The notes beneath the pieces were generated by a model, which was given only the letters and a program-made list of their open reading frames with translations, did not search any database and had not been told where the DNA came from. From assembly GCA_025056255.1 (NCBI GenBank), contig JANWVT010000002.1, positions 124,001 to 188,000 on the forward strand: DNA of 64,000 bases, written 5' to 3'. The position numbers were made by a program, and so were the translations under genes. Below, piece by piece: positions 26,022-35,549 of the stretch. This stretch comes from Bernardetiaceae bacterium. Lineage in GTDB: Bacteria; Bacteroidota; Bacteroidia; Cytophagales; Thermoflexibacteraceae. Each line of letters starts with the position of its first letter. Within the stretch, counting starts at the first letter, position 1.

Positions 26022-27998
26022 CTATATTCTGAATCCTATCACCAGCACATCGTCCACTTGCGGCTCGTTGCCTTTCCATTGGTTGAAAGTCTTGCTAAGG
26101 TGCTGTTGCTGCATTTCCATAGGCAAATTTGCAATTTCGTGCAGCAAGTTTTTGAAATTTTTAACCATAAATTTTTGTCCTTTTTTGCCGCCAAACTGGT
26201 CTTGATAGCCGTCGGAGCAAATATAAAACGTGGTAGGCGTTTCAGTAAGCAGAATGCGGTGTTTTTGAAAGCGGCATTCAGCATTATTCTTCGGCAGTCC
26301 ACCAATAGGGCGCTTGTCGGCTTTGATTTCGTGAAACACACCGTTTTGTACATAGTACAACGGATTCATGGCTCCGGCATATTCCAATGTACGGTTGTGA
26401 AGGTCAACGGTACATAGTGCCACATCCATGCCGTCGCGGTTGGCACTCTCTTGCTGATGAAGCGCTTCACTGATGCCACTATGCAGTTTTTGTAAAATGA
26501 TGTCGGGGGAGGTGATATTCTGAACGTTAATAATTTGGTTGAGCAGTTCGCTGCCAATCATGCTCATCAGTGCGCCCGGTACACCATGCCCTGTGCAATC
26601 AGCTGCTACGATAATACATTTATCGTCTTGTTCAGAAAACCAATAAAAATCACCCGAAACAATGTCGCGGGGGCAAAAGAAGATAAAATGCTCGGGCAGT
26701 ACTTTAGCTATTCGTTCTGTGGGAGGCAACATAGCTTGCTGAATGCGGCTTGCATACTGGATGCTGGCAGTGATGTCGTTGTTTTTCTTTTGGAGTTGTT
26801 CTTGTGTATGGATAAGGTCGGCATTTTTTTGCCTGAGCAAAGCAGCAGACCGCTGCTCCTTCTTATGACTTCGATAAATAAAAAAACTAAACACAGACAA
26901 GCTAACCATTCCCAACAGTCCGACAGAAACAATCCATTGCTGCTGTCGTTCTTTGCTTGCAACTTCGGCAGCTTGCTGCGCTTTCAGAAGGGCTATTTCT
27001 CCTTGCTTGCGCTCATATTCGAATATTTGCAGAGCATTTTTAGTAGTTTGGCTCTGTACGCTGTCTTTGTATAAAATGGCAGAATCTATTGCCTGATAGG
27101 CCTGCAAGTAATCGCGCGCTGCAAAAAGCACCTTACTCATTACTTCATAGGCACGATACAACTCCAGTTTGCTTTGTGCTTCTTTGGCTGCTTGTATAGC
27201 TAACATCGCTTTTTTTCGTGCACTATTAACAAGTCCGGTGGCTAAATCTATGGAAGCACCTATCCTATAACTGATGCTTTGTTCTCGTTTATTGCCAAGT
27301 TGTTGCGCCAACTGTAACGATTGTGTATGATAGGCAGCAGCCTGAGCATATTGCTGTTTGGCAAGGGCAATTTCTGCTAAATTGCTATAAATGGTAGGAA
27401 GCAAATATTTGCTGTGCTCTTGAGCAATCGGGAGTGCTCTGTTGAAAAAAAATTCAGCTGAGTCATATTTTTTTAAATAGTTGTAAGTGCCGCCAATATT
27501 ATTCAGCTGCATACATATCCGCTCCTGATGCCCAATAGCCTCAAACATATGCAACGACTTAGTCTTGTAAATCAGTGAAATATCGTAGCTACCTATTTCA
27601 GAATAAATGCTGCCTATGTTTCCCCAATTGCGGGCAATAAGGCTCACATCATTTATTTGCTGTGCAATGCGGAGCGAAGTTTGCCAATGTTTGAGGGCAT
27701 CTGCTAAGTTGCCTTTGACAAATTGGGCACCACCTCGCCGATTGAGCGCAAGTGCTTCTCGCCGATAATCTTTAATTTTTCTTGCCGCTTCAATTGCCAA
27801 AGAACAAAACCAAGTAGCCGTATCGGGCTGGGTATAAAGATGGGCTACCGCCAGTTCAATTAACAAATCAATTCTTGCAGTATCTGTTTTTGCCGCCGCC
27901 AGTCGCTTTTGCAGGCTATCCATTACCCGTTGTTGAGAAAAGCCTTGAACAACGGTCATCAACAGCACAACAATGGCAAGCAGGTTTTTTGTTTTCAT
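26022..27998 (-). CDS. TPR-containing membrane SpoIIE-type PP2C phosphatase
   Basis: This 658-residue protein has a signal peptide (ends near QGFSQQ), TPR repeats over about residues 30-310 (probably periplasmic), one membrane helix (about 353-373, IVSVGLLGMVSLSVFSFFIY), a coiled segment (about 375-415) and a C-terminal SpoIIE/PP2C-like serine phosphatase (about 430-658). Metal-binding aspartates sit in DIVSGDFYWF and VAADCTGHGVPGALMSMIG. In Bacteroidota such proteins are thought to link an external signal to partner-switching regulation, by dephosphorylating anti-sigma-factor antagonists. No antagonist or kinase gene is nearby. Confidence 0.92.
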   Translation of the reverse strand: MKTKNLLAIVVLLMTVVQGFSQQRVMDSLQKRLAAAKTDTARIDLLIELAVAHLYTQPDTATWFCSLAIEAARKIKDYRREALALNRRGGAQFVKGNLADALKHWQTSLRIAQQINDVSLIARNWGNIGSIYSEIGSYDISLIYKTKSLHMFEAIGHQERICMQLNNIGGTYNYLKKYDSAEFFFNRALPIAQEHSKYLLPTIYSNLAEIALAKQQYAQAAAYHTQSLQLAQQLGNKREQSISYRIGASIDLATGLVNSARKKAMLAIQAAKEAQSKLELYRAYEVMSKVLFAARDYLQAYQAIDSAILYKDSVQSQTTKNALQIFEYERKQGEIALLKAQQAAEVASKERQQQWIVSVGLLGMVSLSVFSFFIYRSHKKEQRSAALLRQKNADLIHTQEQLQKKNNDITASIQYASRIQQAMLPPTERIAKVLPEHFIFFCPRDIVSGDFYWFSEQDDKCIIVAADCTGHGVPGALMSMIGSELLNQIINVQNITSPDIILQKLHSGISEALHQQESANRDGMDVALCTVDLHNRTLEYAGAMNPLYYVQNGVFHEIKADKRPIGGLPKNNAECRFQKHRILLTETPTTFYICSDGYQDQFGGKKGQKFMVKNFKNLLHEIANLPMEMQQQHLSKTFNQWKGNEPQVDDVLVIGFRI

Positions 27999-28101
27999 GT
28001 AAGGTTAATGTTTTAATTTTAGATTTAGCTATTTAAAATAACAACTTAGAGCGTTATCTGCAACAACTACATTCCGCCTGCTGCACAAAGCAATAAAATT
28101 G

Positions 28102-28109
28102 TATTTTTG
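28102..28109 (+). promoter_or_regulatory. Candidate -7 element TATTTTTG of pheS
   Basis: TATTTTTG matches the TAnnTTTG consensus 26 bases before ATG 28136. The -33 region lacks a clear TTTG. Its position supports the internal ATG over the TTG at 28121. Confidence 0.45.
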
Positions 28110-28135
28110 CACCTCACAGTTTGCCATTTACCTTC

Positions 28136-29176
28136 ATGCAAGACCGAATTCAAGAGCTTTTGAGCGAAATTCAAGCCTTTGTTATTAGCAATCAAGAGGA
28201 GTTAGAACAGTTCCGTTTGCGCTATATCGCTAAAAAAGGTGTTATAACAGCCCTTTTTGAAGAACTGAAAACCCTTCCTGCTGAAGAAAAACGCAACGTG
28301 GGGCAGTTGCTCAATCAACTTAAAGATGCGGCTATGCACAAACTCAAATCCAAAACTGCCGAATTAGAAGCAGCTGCTATGGCTTCTACTGGCAAGCCAT
28401 TGGATTTGACATTGCCACCCATTCCTCATGAGTTAGGTACTATTCACCCGCTTACACAGGTTTGGGAACGCATTGTAGAAATTTTTGGTCGTATTGGTTT
28501 CAATTTGGAAGACGGTCCTGAAATTGAAACTGACTGGAACAATTTTACTGCTCTTAACTTTCCTGAAAACCACCCTGCTCGCGAAATGCAGGATACGTTC
28601 TTCATAGAAGGAAAAGAAATTTTGCTGCGCACTCATACTTCTAATGTCCAAATTCGCCTCATGAATAGGCAGAAGCCCCCTATTCGCAGCATCATGCCCG
28701 GGCGAGTGTATCGGAACGAAGCCATATCGGCGCGTGCACACTGCATCTTTCACCAAGTAGAAGGCTTATATGTGGACAGAAACGTCAGTTTTGCCGACTT
28801 AAAACAAACGCTCTATCATTTTGCCAAAGAGTTATTTGGCAAAGACACACAAGTGCGTTTTCGCCCTTCTTACTTCCCGTTCACCGAGCCAAGTGCTGAA
28901 ATTGACATTTCCTGTGGTTTGAATCGCCCCGGTACTTGTGCACTTTGCGGTGGCAGCAAAAACATTTGCAAAGGAACAGGCTGGGTAGAAATTGGCGGCT
29001 CGGGGATGGTGCACCCAAATGTGCTGGCAAACTGTGGCATAGACCCCGAAGAATTTACGGGTTTTGCCTTCGGCATGGGCATTGAGCGAATTACGATGCT
29101 CAAATATCAGATTCGAGACTTGCGCCTCTTTACTGAAAATGATGTGCGCTTTTTGCGTCAATTTGAAAGCCTGTAA
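28136..29176 (+). CDS. pheS: Phenylalanine-tRNA ligase alpha subunit
   Basis: This is the catalytic subunit of the alpha2-beta2 synthetase that charges tRNA-Phe. From ATG 28136 it has 346 residues. An N-terminal coiled-coil arm (about 1-85) precedes a class II core with HPAREMQDTFFI, LLRTHTSNVQIR (motif 2 area), FHQVEGL, RPSYFPFTEPSAEID and the motif 3 region FGMGIERITMLKY. It also has a Cys-containing insert, CALCGG, with a nearby second Cys. The partner pheT is not in this window, which is common in Bacteroidota. It ends 4 bases from the convergent DUF3089 gene. Confidence 0.96.
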   Translation: MQDRIQELLSEIQAFVISNQEELEQFRLRYIAKKGVITALFEELKTLPAEEKRNVGQLLNQLKDAAMHKLKSKTAELEAAAMASTGKPLDLTLPPIPHELGTIHPLTQVWERIVEIFGRIGFNLEDGPEIETDWNNFTALNFPENHPAREMQDTFFIEGKEILLRTHTSNVQIRLMNRQKPPIRSIMPGRVYRNEAISARAHCIFHQVEGLYVDRNVSFADLKQTLYHFAKELFGKDTQVRFRPSYFPFTEPSAEIDISCGLNRPGTCALCGGSKNICKGTGWVEIGGSGMVHPNVLANCGIDPEEFTGFAFGMGIERITMLKYQIRDLRLFTENDVRFLRQFESL

Positions 29177-29180
29177 TATT

Positions 29181-30278
29181 TTATCGCTGCATTGCTTTTT
29201 GCAAATAAGCGCGAACGCGCTCAGCTGCATTTTGTCGAACATTGAAATAAAACAAGTTGTAGTCGGCGCGGTGCCAATTTTTAATGTTGAGCAGTGCTGC
29301 ACCCAATACTTTGGGGCGACTTATCCACAACATCCCCTTGTGTGCCATGGCATCGTGTAGGGCTGGTTTTAAGGGTTTGAACTTCTGACCTACTGCTCCT
29401 CGGTGTAGTTTTGCTGATGCGGGTTCACCGTTAGTAGTCCAATTCAAAGGATTGGTTACAGCGGCTCGGTAGAGCTCTTTATAGTGGTTAGCAGGGGTGT
29501 AGCCTTTTGCGTAGGTATTCCATGTTACAAAGCAACCAGTTTGCTCAGCACTTTGGCAGACGGGGATATTAGCAAAAAAATCAGCAGGTGTGGGCATCCC
29601 TACCAAGTAAGCCACGATGAGCTGTTGTTGTAATGGTTTCCCATCTATCAGTTCGCGCATAAGGCGCTTGGCATGCTGCGTGCCTTGGCTATGTGCAGCA
29701 ATAATAAAGGGTCTACCTTGGTTAAAGTGTTGCAAATAATATTCAAAAGCAGCCTTCACATCGGCATATGCTGTATCAAAAGCGGCTTGTGCATCGGCAG
29801 CATTAGGCGTGAAATAGGCATACAAATGAGCTTGCCTATATCGAGGTGCAAATACTCGTCCTGCTCCATTGAAAATACTTGCCTGATTGAGAATGGTGGA
29901 ACTATCTACCCGTCGATTGAGTTCAACATCATCTAAACTGCCATTCCATAGATAGCCATTAGTAGGCTTGTAGGTGTAGATAGTTGGGTGAATAAAAAAT
30001 ACATCGGCGGGAGCGTTGGCTTGTTCGTCTCGAACGGTATCTACCGGTGGCAGCCGGTCAGCAGCATCTTGTTTGTTAGGGTGAGCTGCCCACAAATCCA
30101 TGTGGCTATAATTAGGAGGAGCTGGTACGCAAGCAGCCTCAAAGCGGTTTTGCAGCACCACTGGTTGAGAGGCACATCCTGCAGCTGTGAGTAATAAGGC
30201 TACTGCCCACCATTTTTTAAGCAACTTACTATACAATGTATGTATATGTGCTTTTCTTTTACTAACTTGTTTCATCAT
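29181..30278 (-). CDS. DUF3089 alpha/beta-hydrolase lipoprotein
   Basis: This 365-residue protein has an N-terminal lipoprotein signal (hydrophobic run ending LLLTAAGCAS, lipobox TAAGC). The hydrolase nucleophile elbow is AHSQG (in FIIAAHSQGTQHAKRLM), preceded by the DUF3089 signature FFIHPTIYTYKP. Such proteins are probably lipase/esterase-like envelope enzymes of unknown substrate. Its start is only 11 bases from the divergent lipoprotein start at 30290, so promoters must overlap or one start is misplaced. Confidence 0.88.
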   Translation of the reverse strand: MMKQVSKRKAHIHTLYSKLLKKWWAVALLLTAAGCASQPVVLQNRFEAACVPAPPNYSHMDLWAAHPNKQDAADRLPPVDTVRDEQANAPADVFFIHPTIYTYKPTNGYLWNGSLDDVELNRRVDSSTILNQASIFNGAGRVFAPRYRQAHLYAYFTPNAADAQAAFDTAYADVKAAFEYYLQHFNQGRPFIIAAHSQGTQHAKRLMRELIDGKPLQQQLIVAYLVGMPTPADFFANIPVCQSAEQTGCFVTWNTYAKGYTPANHYKELYRAAVTNPLNWTTNGEPASAKLHRGAVGQKFKPLKPALHDAMAHKGMLWISRPKVLGAALLNIKNWHRADYNLFYFNVRQNAAERVRAYLQKAMQR

Positions 30279-30289
30279 TAAGTCCAGAT

Positions 30290-30946
30290 ATGTTCATGAA
30301 ACGCTATTTAAACATTTTAGGGCGACTGAGTGTTATTGCATGCTATTCAATAGGGCTTGTTGCTTGTCATTCGCAAACACCCACCGAACAACACAAAAGC
30401 ACCGATTCTCTTCAAACCGAAATCGTGAAGCCTGCTGTAACCATTCGCAACGAAGAACTGGCGCGCTTTGTAAAGCGCTTTCCCACTATTGTACTGCCTT
30501 ACGATACACGTAACGACTCAATTACTCCTGCCGTAAGCCCCTTGCGCGACACTGACCTGAAAACTTTTTTGCGCAAAGGCAGTGTTTTTGAACGTGCCTA
30601 TCCGTGTTATCCTATGTATCGCTTACCTGACTACGGCAATTTTATAGGACTTATATTTGCCACATTGCAAGAAGAAAGCGGAGGGCTGCTCCTATTACTT
30701 GTTACCTATTCGCCAGAGGGCAAACCTATAGATGAACTGCTCATTAAAGATGATTACGATACAGGTAGCGAATCTACTACTACCAATACTCGCTTTGCCA
30801 ATGATTTTACATTAGAACAAAGCTTGCTACAAATATTCTACGAGCCAGCAGCCAACGAAGAAGAAAGCATCAAGGAGAAAAACCGCAAAGAACAGGTGCG
30901 GCGCTATAGCATTAGCCCAGAAGGCAAAATTGTACGACAATCATGA
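30290..30946 (+). CDS. Predicted lipoprotein, unknown function
   Basis: This 218-residue protein has signal MKRYLNILGRLSVIACYS followed by lipobox LVAC at about residues 23-26. The mature part is polar with no recognised motif and a charged C-terminal tail (KEKNRKEQVRRY). Its stop overlaps the start of the MFS transporter gene (ATGA at 30943-30946), a sign of translational coupling. ATG codons at residues 1 and 3 are both possible. Confidence 0.8.
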   Translation: MFMKRYLNILGRLSVIACYSIGLVACHSQTPTEQHKSTDSLQTEIVKPAVTIRNEELARFVKRFPTIVLPYDTRNDSITPAVSPLRDTDLKTFLRKGSVFERAYPCYPMYRLPDYGNFIGLIFATLQEESGGLLLLLVTYSPEGKPIDELLIKDDYDTGSESTTTNTRFANDFTLEQSLLQIFYEPAANEEESIKEKNRKEQVRRYSISPEGKIVRQS

Positions 30947-32169
30947 ATCGCATTTTCTACGGATGGTATATACTGCTGGCAGTCTTTATCATCTACATGC
31001 TTAGTAGCATTGGTGTAAGCACACTACCTCTGTTAAATGCCCAACTGAAAGCTATTTATGGATGGTCGCACGAACAAGTTGCCAGACCTCCTTCGCTGCT
31101 TTATTTCTTTATTAGCTTTGTTGCGCTTGCTCTGGGAAGTATTTTAGATAAAGTTGCCCCTAAAACCGTGATATTGGCGGGGGCGCTGTGCATGATTATT
31201 TGTTTGGCAGCATACTACTTTGTTACCCAACTTTGGCAACTGTATGCTATTTACAGCTTATACAGCGTTGCTCTAACCTGTACGGGGATTATGCCCGCTA
31301 TGATACTGCTAAACCGCTGGTTTGTGACTTATCGCGGCGTAGCAGTTGGTATTTTCTTGATGGGTTCGAGTGTAGGTGGAGCCATTTTTCCTAAATGGAC
31401 TACGTGGATGATTGAACAATACAACTGGCAAACAGCATCCGGCGGCTTATTGTTGGCTTGTATAGCCTTTATTGTACCACCATTGTTTTGGATTAAAAAT
31501 TCACCACAACAACTCGGGCTTCTGCCCGACGGCAAAACCAATACCTCTTTTCATGGAGTTACCGTATGGAATAAAGCTACTATTGCCACTATTGGACAAG
31601 CAGTGCGTGAACCACTTTTTTATTTGCTACTGTTTGTAACGGCAGCAATGTGGTTTTGCATTACTGCACTGATTCAGCATTTGGTATATTACATGAAAGA
31701 TTTGCATGTAGACCTTGCTGTAAGCGGTACGCTGCTCAGTGTGTTTTTCATTTGTAGCATTTTTGGAAAAGTTATTTTTGGATATTTGAGCGACCGATTT
31801 TCACCCAAATACATTTTGTTGTTGGCAAGTGTCTCTATGGTAGTGGGCTCGCTGGCGTGGCAATTAGCTGCCAAAATGGGCTTGGAAATACTTTATGCGG
31901 CGGCTGTTATCTATGGCATTGGCTACAGCGGCACGTTCACCACCATTCAGATTGTGTTGGCTGCTTACTATGAAGGGCTCGTATATGGTAGGCTGCTTGG
32001 CTTTTTCACCATGGCAGACACACTGGCAGGTAGCTTAGGCATCTATTGGCTCGGCTATTTGCGAACCACTGCAGGTAGCTATATTGCAGGTATGCAAACC
32101 ATGGTTGTATTGTGCGTTATTTCTACAATTTGTATATTGCTCATGCGCAAACCTGATGCGGAGAAGTAA
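30943..32169 (+). CDS. Major facilitator superfamily transporter, OFA-like
   Basis: This 408-residue carrier has 12 predicted membrane segments, with MFS-type loops between TM2 and TM3 (GSILDKVAPKTVI) and between TM8 and TM9 (GYLSDRFSPKYIL). The pattern, including GWYILLAVFIIYMLSSIGVS at the start, resembles the oxalate:formate antiporter group, which also moves monocarboxylates. The substrate cannot be assigned. It is translationally coupled to the lipoprotein before it. Confidence 0.88.
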   Translation: MNRIFYGWYILLAVFIIYMLSSIGVSTLPLLNAQLKAIYGWSHEQVARPPSLLYFFISFVALALGSILDKVAPKTVILAGALCMIICLAAYYFVTQLWQLYAIYSLYSVALTCTGIMPAMILLNRWFVTYRGVAVGIFLMGSSVGGAIFPKWTTWMIEQYNWQTASGGLLLACIAFIVPPLFWIKNSPQQLGLLPDGKTNTSFHGVTVWNKATIATIGQAVREPLFYLLLFVTAAMWFCITALIQHLVYYMKDLHVDLAVSGTLLSVFFICSIFGKVIFGYLSDRFSPKYILLLASVSMVVGSLAWQLAAKMGLEILYAAAVIYGIGYSGTFTTIQIVLAAYYEGLVYGRLLGFFTMADTLAGSLGIYWLGYLRTTAGSYIAGMQTMVVLCVISTICILLMRKPDAEK

Positions 32170-32250
32170 CTGATAAGCAAGACAAAATAATACAACGATG
32201 CACTGATAGCCAGCCCCTTAAAAAAGAATAAGCTACAAAAATTACCACTC

Positions 32251-32281
32251 AACCCGACAAGTTTTGAAAACCTGTCGGGTT
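32251..32281. repeat. Palindrome family member 1, possible bidirectional terminator
   Basis: AACCCGACA and TGTCGGGTT pair across a short interior, with one mismatch and an extra TTTT/AAAA pairing, followed by TTT. It sits between convergent genes ending at 32169 and 32433, where a bidirectional terminator is expected. It belongs to the six-copy family found in this window. Confidence 0.75.
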
Positions 32282-32432
32282 TTATGTATGCTGTTGCTCA
32301 AATAACAGATGTATTCATGAAGTTGGGCAATATTTTGTATTATGCAGATAGGTATGGCAAATTCTACTGACTATTAGTGCAGTTAAACAAAAGGAAACAT
32401 TGATTGGTTCTACTACTTATCACTACCACAAA

Positions 32433-33641
32433 TTACACTGCCTGCTTAGTCAGCACATTGCTCAGCACTTTGGTAATTTTGTTGCAAAGGTCATTGAGTT
32501 CTTGTTCTGTCCAAGTAATGCGCACCACCATAGAAATCAGGCGTTGCATAATGGCATCTGAGGCAGGAAATTGTACAGTGGCATAGTCTTGCGGGCATTC
32601 CATCGTTTGTGCAGGAATGGTAAAGAGGGTTTTCATACCACGTAAGTGTTCCCAGTTGCGAATGTAATGGAAATGATTGTCGTACCAATACTGAATGCCA
32701 CCCACACCGTTTTCAGCAAAAGCTCTTACTACGCGTCGGGCAGTCTCTTCGTCGGGCAAAAAGAATGACAAGAAAGTAGCTGAGTCACCTGCGGGGTCGG
32801 GCAAGTAGCGAAAAGTAATTTCAGGGAATTGAGCCAATGTTTCTTTTAGGCGTTGCTTGTGTTTGCGCTGTTGTGCAAGAATGTAATCAATTTTGCGCAG
32901 TTGTGCTAAGGCAATAGCAGCGTGCAACTCACTGGCGCGGAAGTTAGTACCTAGCACAGGGTGTCCTTCCATGCCACGATTGTTGCCAATATGGTCGTGT
33001 CCGTGGTCGCTGAACATTTCAGCATTCAGATAAAGTTGCTGCTCGTTAGTAACAATGGCGCCACCCTCACCTGCAGTGATAATTTTAAAAAAGTCGAAGG
33101 AATAAGCACCTATCTTGCCGAAAGTACCCAGCATTTTGCCTTTAAACGAAGCCCCCAAGGCTTGCGCTGTATCTTCAATTAAAATGAGGTTGTGTTCGTT
33201 GCAAATTTGTACAATTTGGTCAATTTGTGCCATGGCGCCACACATATGCACCAACACAACAGCTTTGGTTTTAGGAGTGATTGCAGCACGAACAGCAGCA
33301 GGACTGAGACATAGCGTTTCGTCAATATCTACAAATTTAGGCAAGGCGCCTCCCAGTAGTACGCCCTCAATGGTAGCAATATAAGTAAAAGGCGGAACTA
33401 TCACTTCGTCGCCCATTCCGATGCCACAAGCAGCCATACATAGCGCTACTGCAGTGGTACCGCTGGAGCACATTAGAGCATACTTGGCACCAGTAAACTT
33501 TGCCAATTCTTGTTCAAAAGTTTTTGCTTTCCAGTGTCCTTTGCGCTGTTCTTCGTGGTTGTAGCGAAACAGAATGCCTGTTTCTAATACGTCATTAATC
33601 TCTTTGCGCTCTTCTGCGCCAATTAGTTCTGAGCCCGGCAT
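32433..33641 (-). CDS. DegT/DnrJ/EryC1/StrS family aminotransferase
   Basis: This is a PLP-dependent sugar aminotransferase-type protein of 402 residues from ATG 33641 (MPGSELIGAEER); a TTG 13 codons earlier is less likely. Motifs are the PLP-phosphate loop MCSSGTTAVALCMAA, the Asp-containing IEDTAQALGASF and the PLP lysine in SFDFFKIITAGEGGAIV. Family members aminate keto-sugars for surface polysaccharides or natural products, and some are regulatory. No sugar-pathway gene lies beside it. It has hisA upstream at 178 bases and a convergent MFS gene downstream. Confidence 0.92.
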   Translation of the reverse strand: MPGSELIGAEERKEINDVLETGILFRYNHEEQRKGHWKAKTFEQELAKFTGAKYALMCSSGTTAVALCMAACGIGMGDEVIVPPFTYIATIEGVLLGGALPKFVDIDETLCLSPAAVRAAITPKTKAVVLVHMCGAMAQIDQIVQICNEHNLILIEDTAQALGASFKGKMLGTFGKIGAYSFDFFKIITAGEGGAIVTNEQQLYLNAEMFSDHGHDHIGNNRGMEGHPVLGTNFRASELHAAIALAQLRKIDYILAQQRKHKQRLKETLAQFPEITFRYLPDPAGDSATFLSFFLPDEETARRVVRAFAENGVGGIQYWYDNHFHYIRNWEHLRGMKTLFTIPAQTMECPQDYATVQFPASDAIMQRLISMVVRITWTEQELNDLCNKITKVLSNVLTKQAV

Positions 33642-33819
33642 GGTTTCAAGGGAGTTAAGTACACAATTTAACCGATGCAAAATTACTTTTTTAGTGCAGA
33701 ATCCGTTCCGGCGAGCCTAATTAAACTGTGCGTGTGCTTCCGTAAGCCTTTGCACGAACGAATCTGATATGTTGCTGAGTTATTGCTTAGAGGCGCTTTA
33801 ATTTAATATGGACACAAAA

Positions 33820-34539
33820 CTAACAAGCATAACGTTTTAGGTCTTGCCATGTGATACGACCCTCGTAGAAAGCTTTTCCGATGATGACACCATAAAGATT
33901 GAGAGGTTGTAAGGCTTCTACGTCGGCAATCGTACCAATACCGCCGCTTGCAATCAGTTGCAAACTAGGGAATTGTTGGAGCAAGGATGCATATACATCG
34001 CGTGCAGCCCCCTGTAAAGTGCCGTCGCGCGTTACATCGGTGCAGATGACGTAACGAATTCCCTTTGCTATGTAGCTGGCAATGAAATCGGTTAACGGCA
34101 GATCAGTAGTTTCTTGCCAACCACTAACAGCAATACTGCCGTTGCGAGCATCAGCTCCCAAAATAATGCGCTCGCTGCCATAAGTCTGCAGCCAATTCAT
34201 AAATAGCTCAGGATTTTTAACGGCAATACTGCCTCCTGTTACTTGTGCAGCTCCGGCATCAAACACACGGCGAAGGTCTTCAGTGCTTTGTACACCGCCT
34301 CCAAAGTCAATGTGTAGAGCGGTTTGTCGGGCAATAGCTTCCAATACTTTCAGGTTGATTACCTTTTTGGCTTTGGCACCATCCAAGTCTACCAAGTGAA
34401 GCCGAGAGATACCAGCATCTTGAAATTTTTTTGCCACTTCTACGGGGTTATGATGATAGACCGTCATTCTTTGGTAGTCGCCTTGTGTGAGGCGCACGCA
34501 TTTGCCATCAACAAGGTCTATGGCAGGGATGAGATACAT
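33820..34539 (-). CDS. hisA: ProFAR isomerase of histidine synthesis
   Basis: This 239-residue TIM-barrel enzyme converts ProFAR to PRFAR. It has the first catalytic Asp in IPAIDLVDGKCVRL, the phosphate-binding loops HIDFGGGVQS and IASGGIGTIADVEAL, and the second Asp in ILGADARNG followed by TDVTRDGTL. The length is normal. It is not in a his operon here: it follows the carbamoylputrescine amidase gene by 5 bases and appears co-transcribed with it. Confusion with hisF is possible in this fold, but IPAIDL at the start favours hisA. Confidence 0.95.
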   Translation of the reverse strand: MYLIPAIDLVDGKCVRLTQGDYQRMTVYHHNPVEVAKKFQDAGISRLHLVDLDGAKAKKVINLKVLEAIARQTALHIDFGGGVQSTEDLRRVFDAGAAQVTGGSIAVKNPELFMNWLQTYGSERIILGADARNGSIAVSGWQETTDLPLTDFIASYIAKGIRYVICTDVTRDGTLQGAARDVYASLLQQFPSLQLIASGGIGTIADVEALQPLNLYGVIIGKAFYEGRITWQDLKRYAC

Positions 34540-34544
34540 AGCCG

Positions 34545-35441
34545 TTAGTCGAGGAATCGTTTTGTAAGTAGGTCGTAACTATCAATTCGGCGGTCGCGCA
34601 AGAAAGGCCAGTGGGTGCGGTAGTAGTCGCTTTGGTCTAAATCTATTGTTTGCACATGCACTTCTTCTTGGTCATGACTTGCTTGATAAAGCACTTTGCC
34701 ATAAGCATTAGCAACAAATGAGCCACCCCAAAAGAGCATGTCGCCTTCTCTTCCTACGCGATTAACTGACACTACTGGTATTCCGTTAGCAATAGCGTGG
34801 CTACGCTGAATGGTTTGCCAAGCACTGTATTGGTCTTGATTAACTTCTGCGGTTTGAGATAGCGCCCAACCAATGGCAGTAGGATAGAAGAGTATTTCAG
34901 CACCCATTAGGGCGGTAATCCGTGCTGCCTCTGGATACCACTGATCCCAGCAAATTAGTACACCTACCTTACCAAATTGGGTTTGAAATACTTTGTAGCC
35001 TAAGTCGCCGGGTGTAAAGTAGAATTTTTCATAATAACCTGGGTCATCGGGAATGTGCATTTTGCGGTATTTTCCCACATAGCTGCCATCGGCATCTATT
35101 ACTGCTGTGGTATTATGATAGACCCCCGCCGTACGCTTTTCAAACAAAGAGGCAATAATTACAATCCCTTGTTCTTTGGCAAGTGCTTGAAATTGCTCGG
35201 TAGTAGGTCCCGGAATGGGTTCTGCCAGTTGAAAGTTGGCATAATTTTCTACATCGCAAAAATAAAGCGAGGCAAAAAGTTCTTGTAAACACACAATTTG
35301 AGCACCTTTTTGAGCTGCTTCTCTGGTTTTTTCTAATGCTTTGGCAATGTTGGCGGCTTTGTCTGGGGTGCAACTCATTTGCACCAAGCCTATGCGAACT
35401 TGTTTCACTGTTGTTGCGTTTTTGCTGCAAAGATAGACCAT
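34545..35441 (-). CDS. aguB: N-carbamoylputrescine amidase
   Basis: This nitrilase-superfamily enzyme of 298 residues (ATG 35441) hydrolyses N-carbamoylputrescine to putrescine in the agmatine route of polyamine synthesis. The catalytic triad is visible: Glu in CLQELFASLYF, Lys in GKYRKMHIPDDPGYYEKF and Cys in VLICWDQWYPEAAR. The segments FYFTPGD and THWPFLRDRRID are typical of this subfamily. Agmatine deiminase (aguA), its usual neighbour, is not in the window; hisA follows instead. Confidence 0.92.
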   Translation of the reverse strand: MVYLCSKNATTVKQVRIGLVQMSCTPDKAANIAKALEKTREAAQKGAQIVCLQELFASLYFCDVENYANFQLAEPIPGPTTEQFQALAKEQGIVIIASLFEKRTAGVYHNTTAVIDADGSYVGKYRKMHIPDDPGYYEKFYFTPGDLGYKVFQTQFGKVGVLICWDQWYPEAARITALMGAEILFYPTAIGWALSQTAEVNQDQYSAWQTIQRSHAIANGIPVVSVNRVGREGDMLFWGGSFVANAYGKVLYQASHDQEEVHVQTIDLDQSDYYRTHWPFLRDRRIDSYDLLTKRFLD

Positions 35442-35549
35442 TTGCAAGATTGCCAACGGTCGGGATGTAAAATGCTGTTAGTCACACAATTGTATTATTA
35501 ACGCATTGTTAAGGTTGCAAAAAAGCACTATTAAGGGCAAATTTGCATC

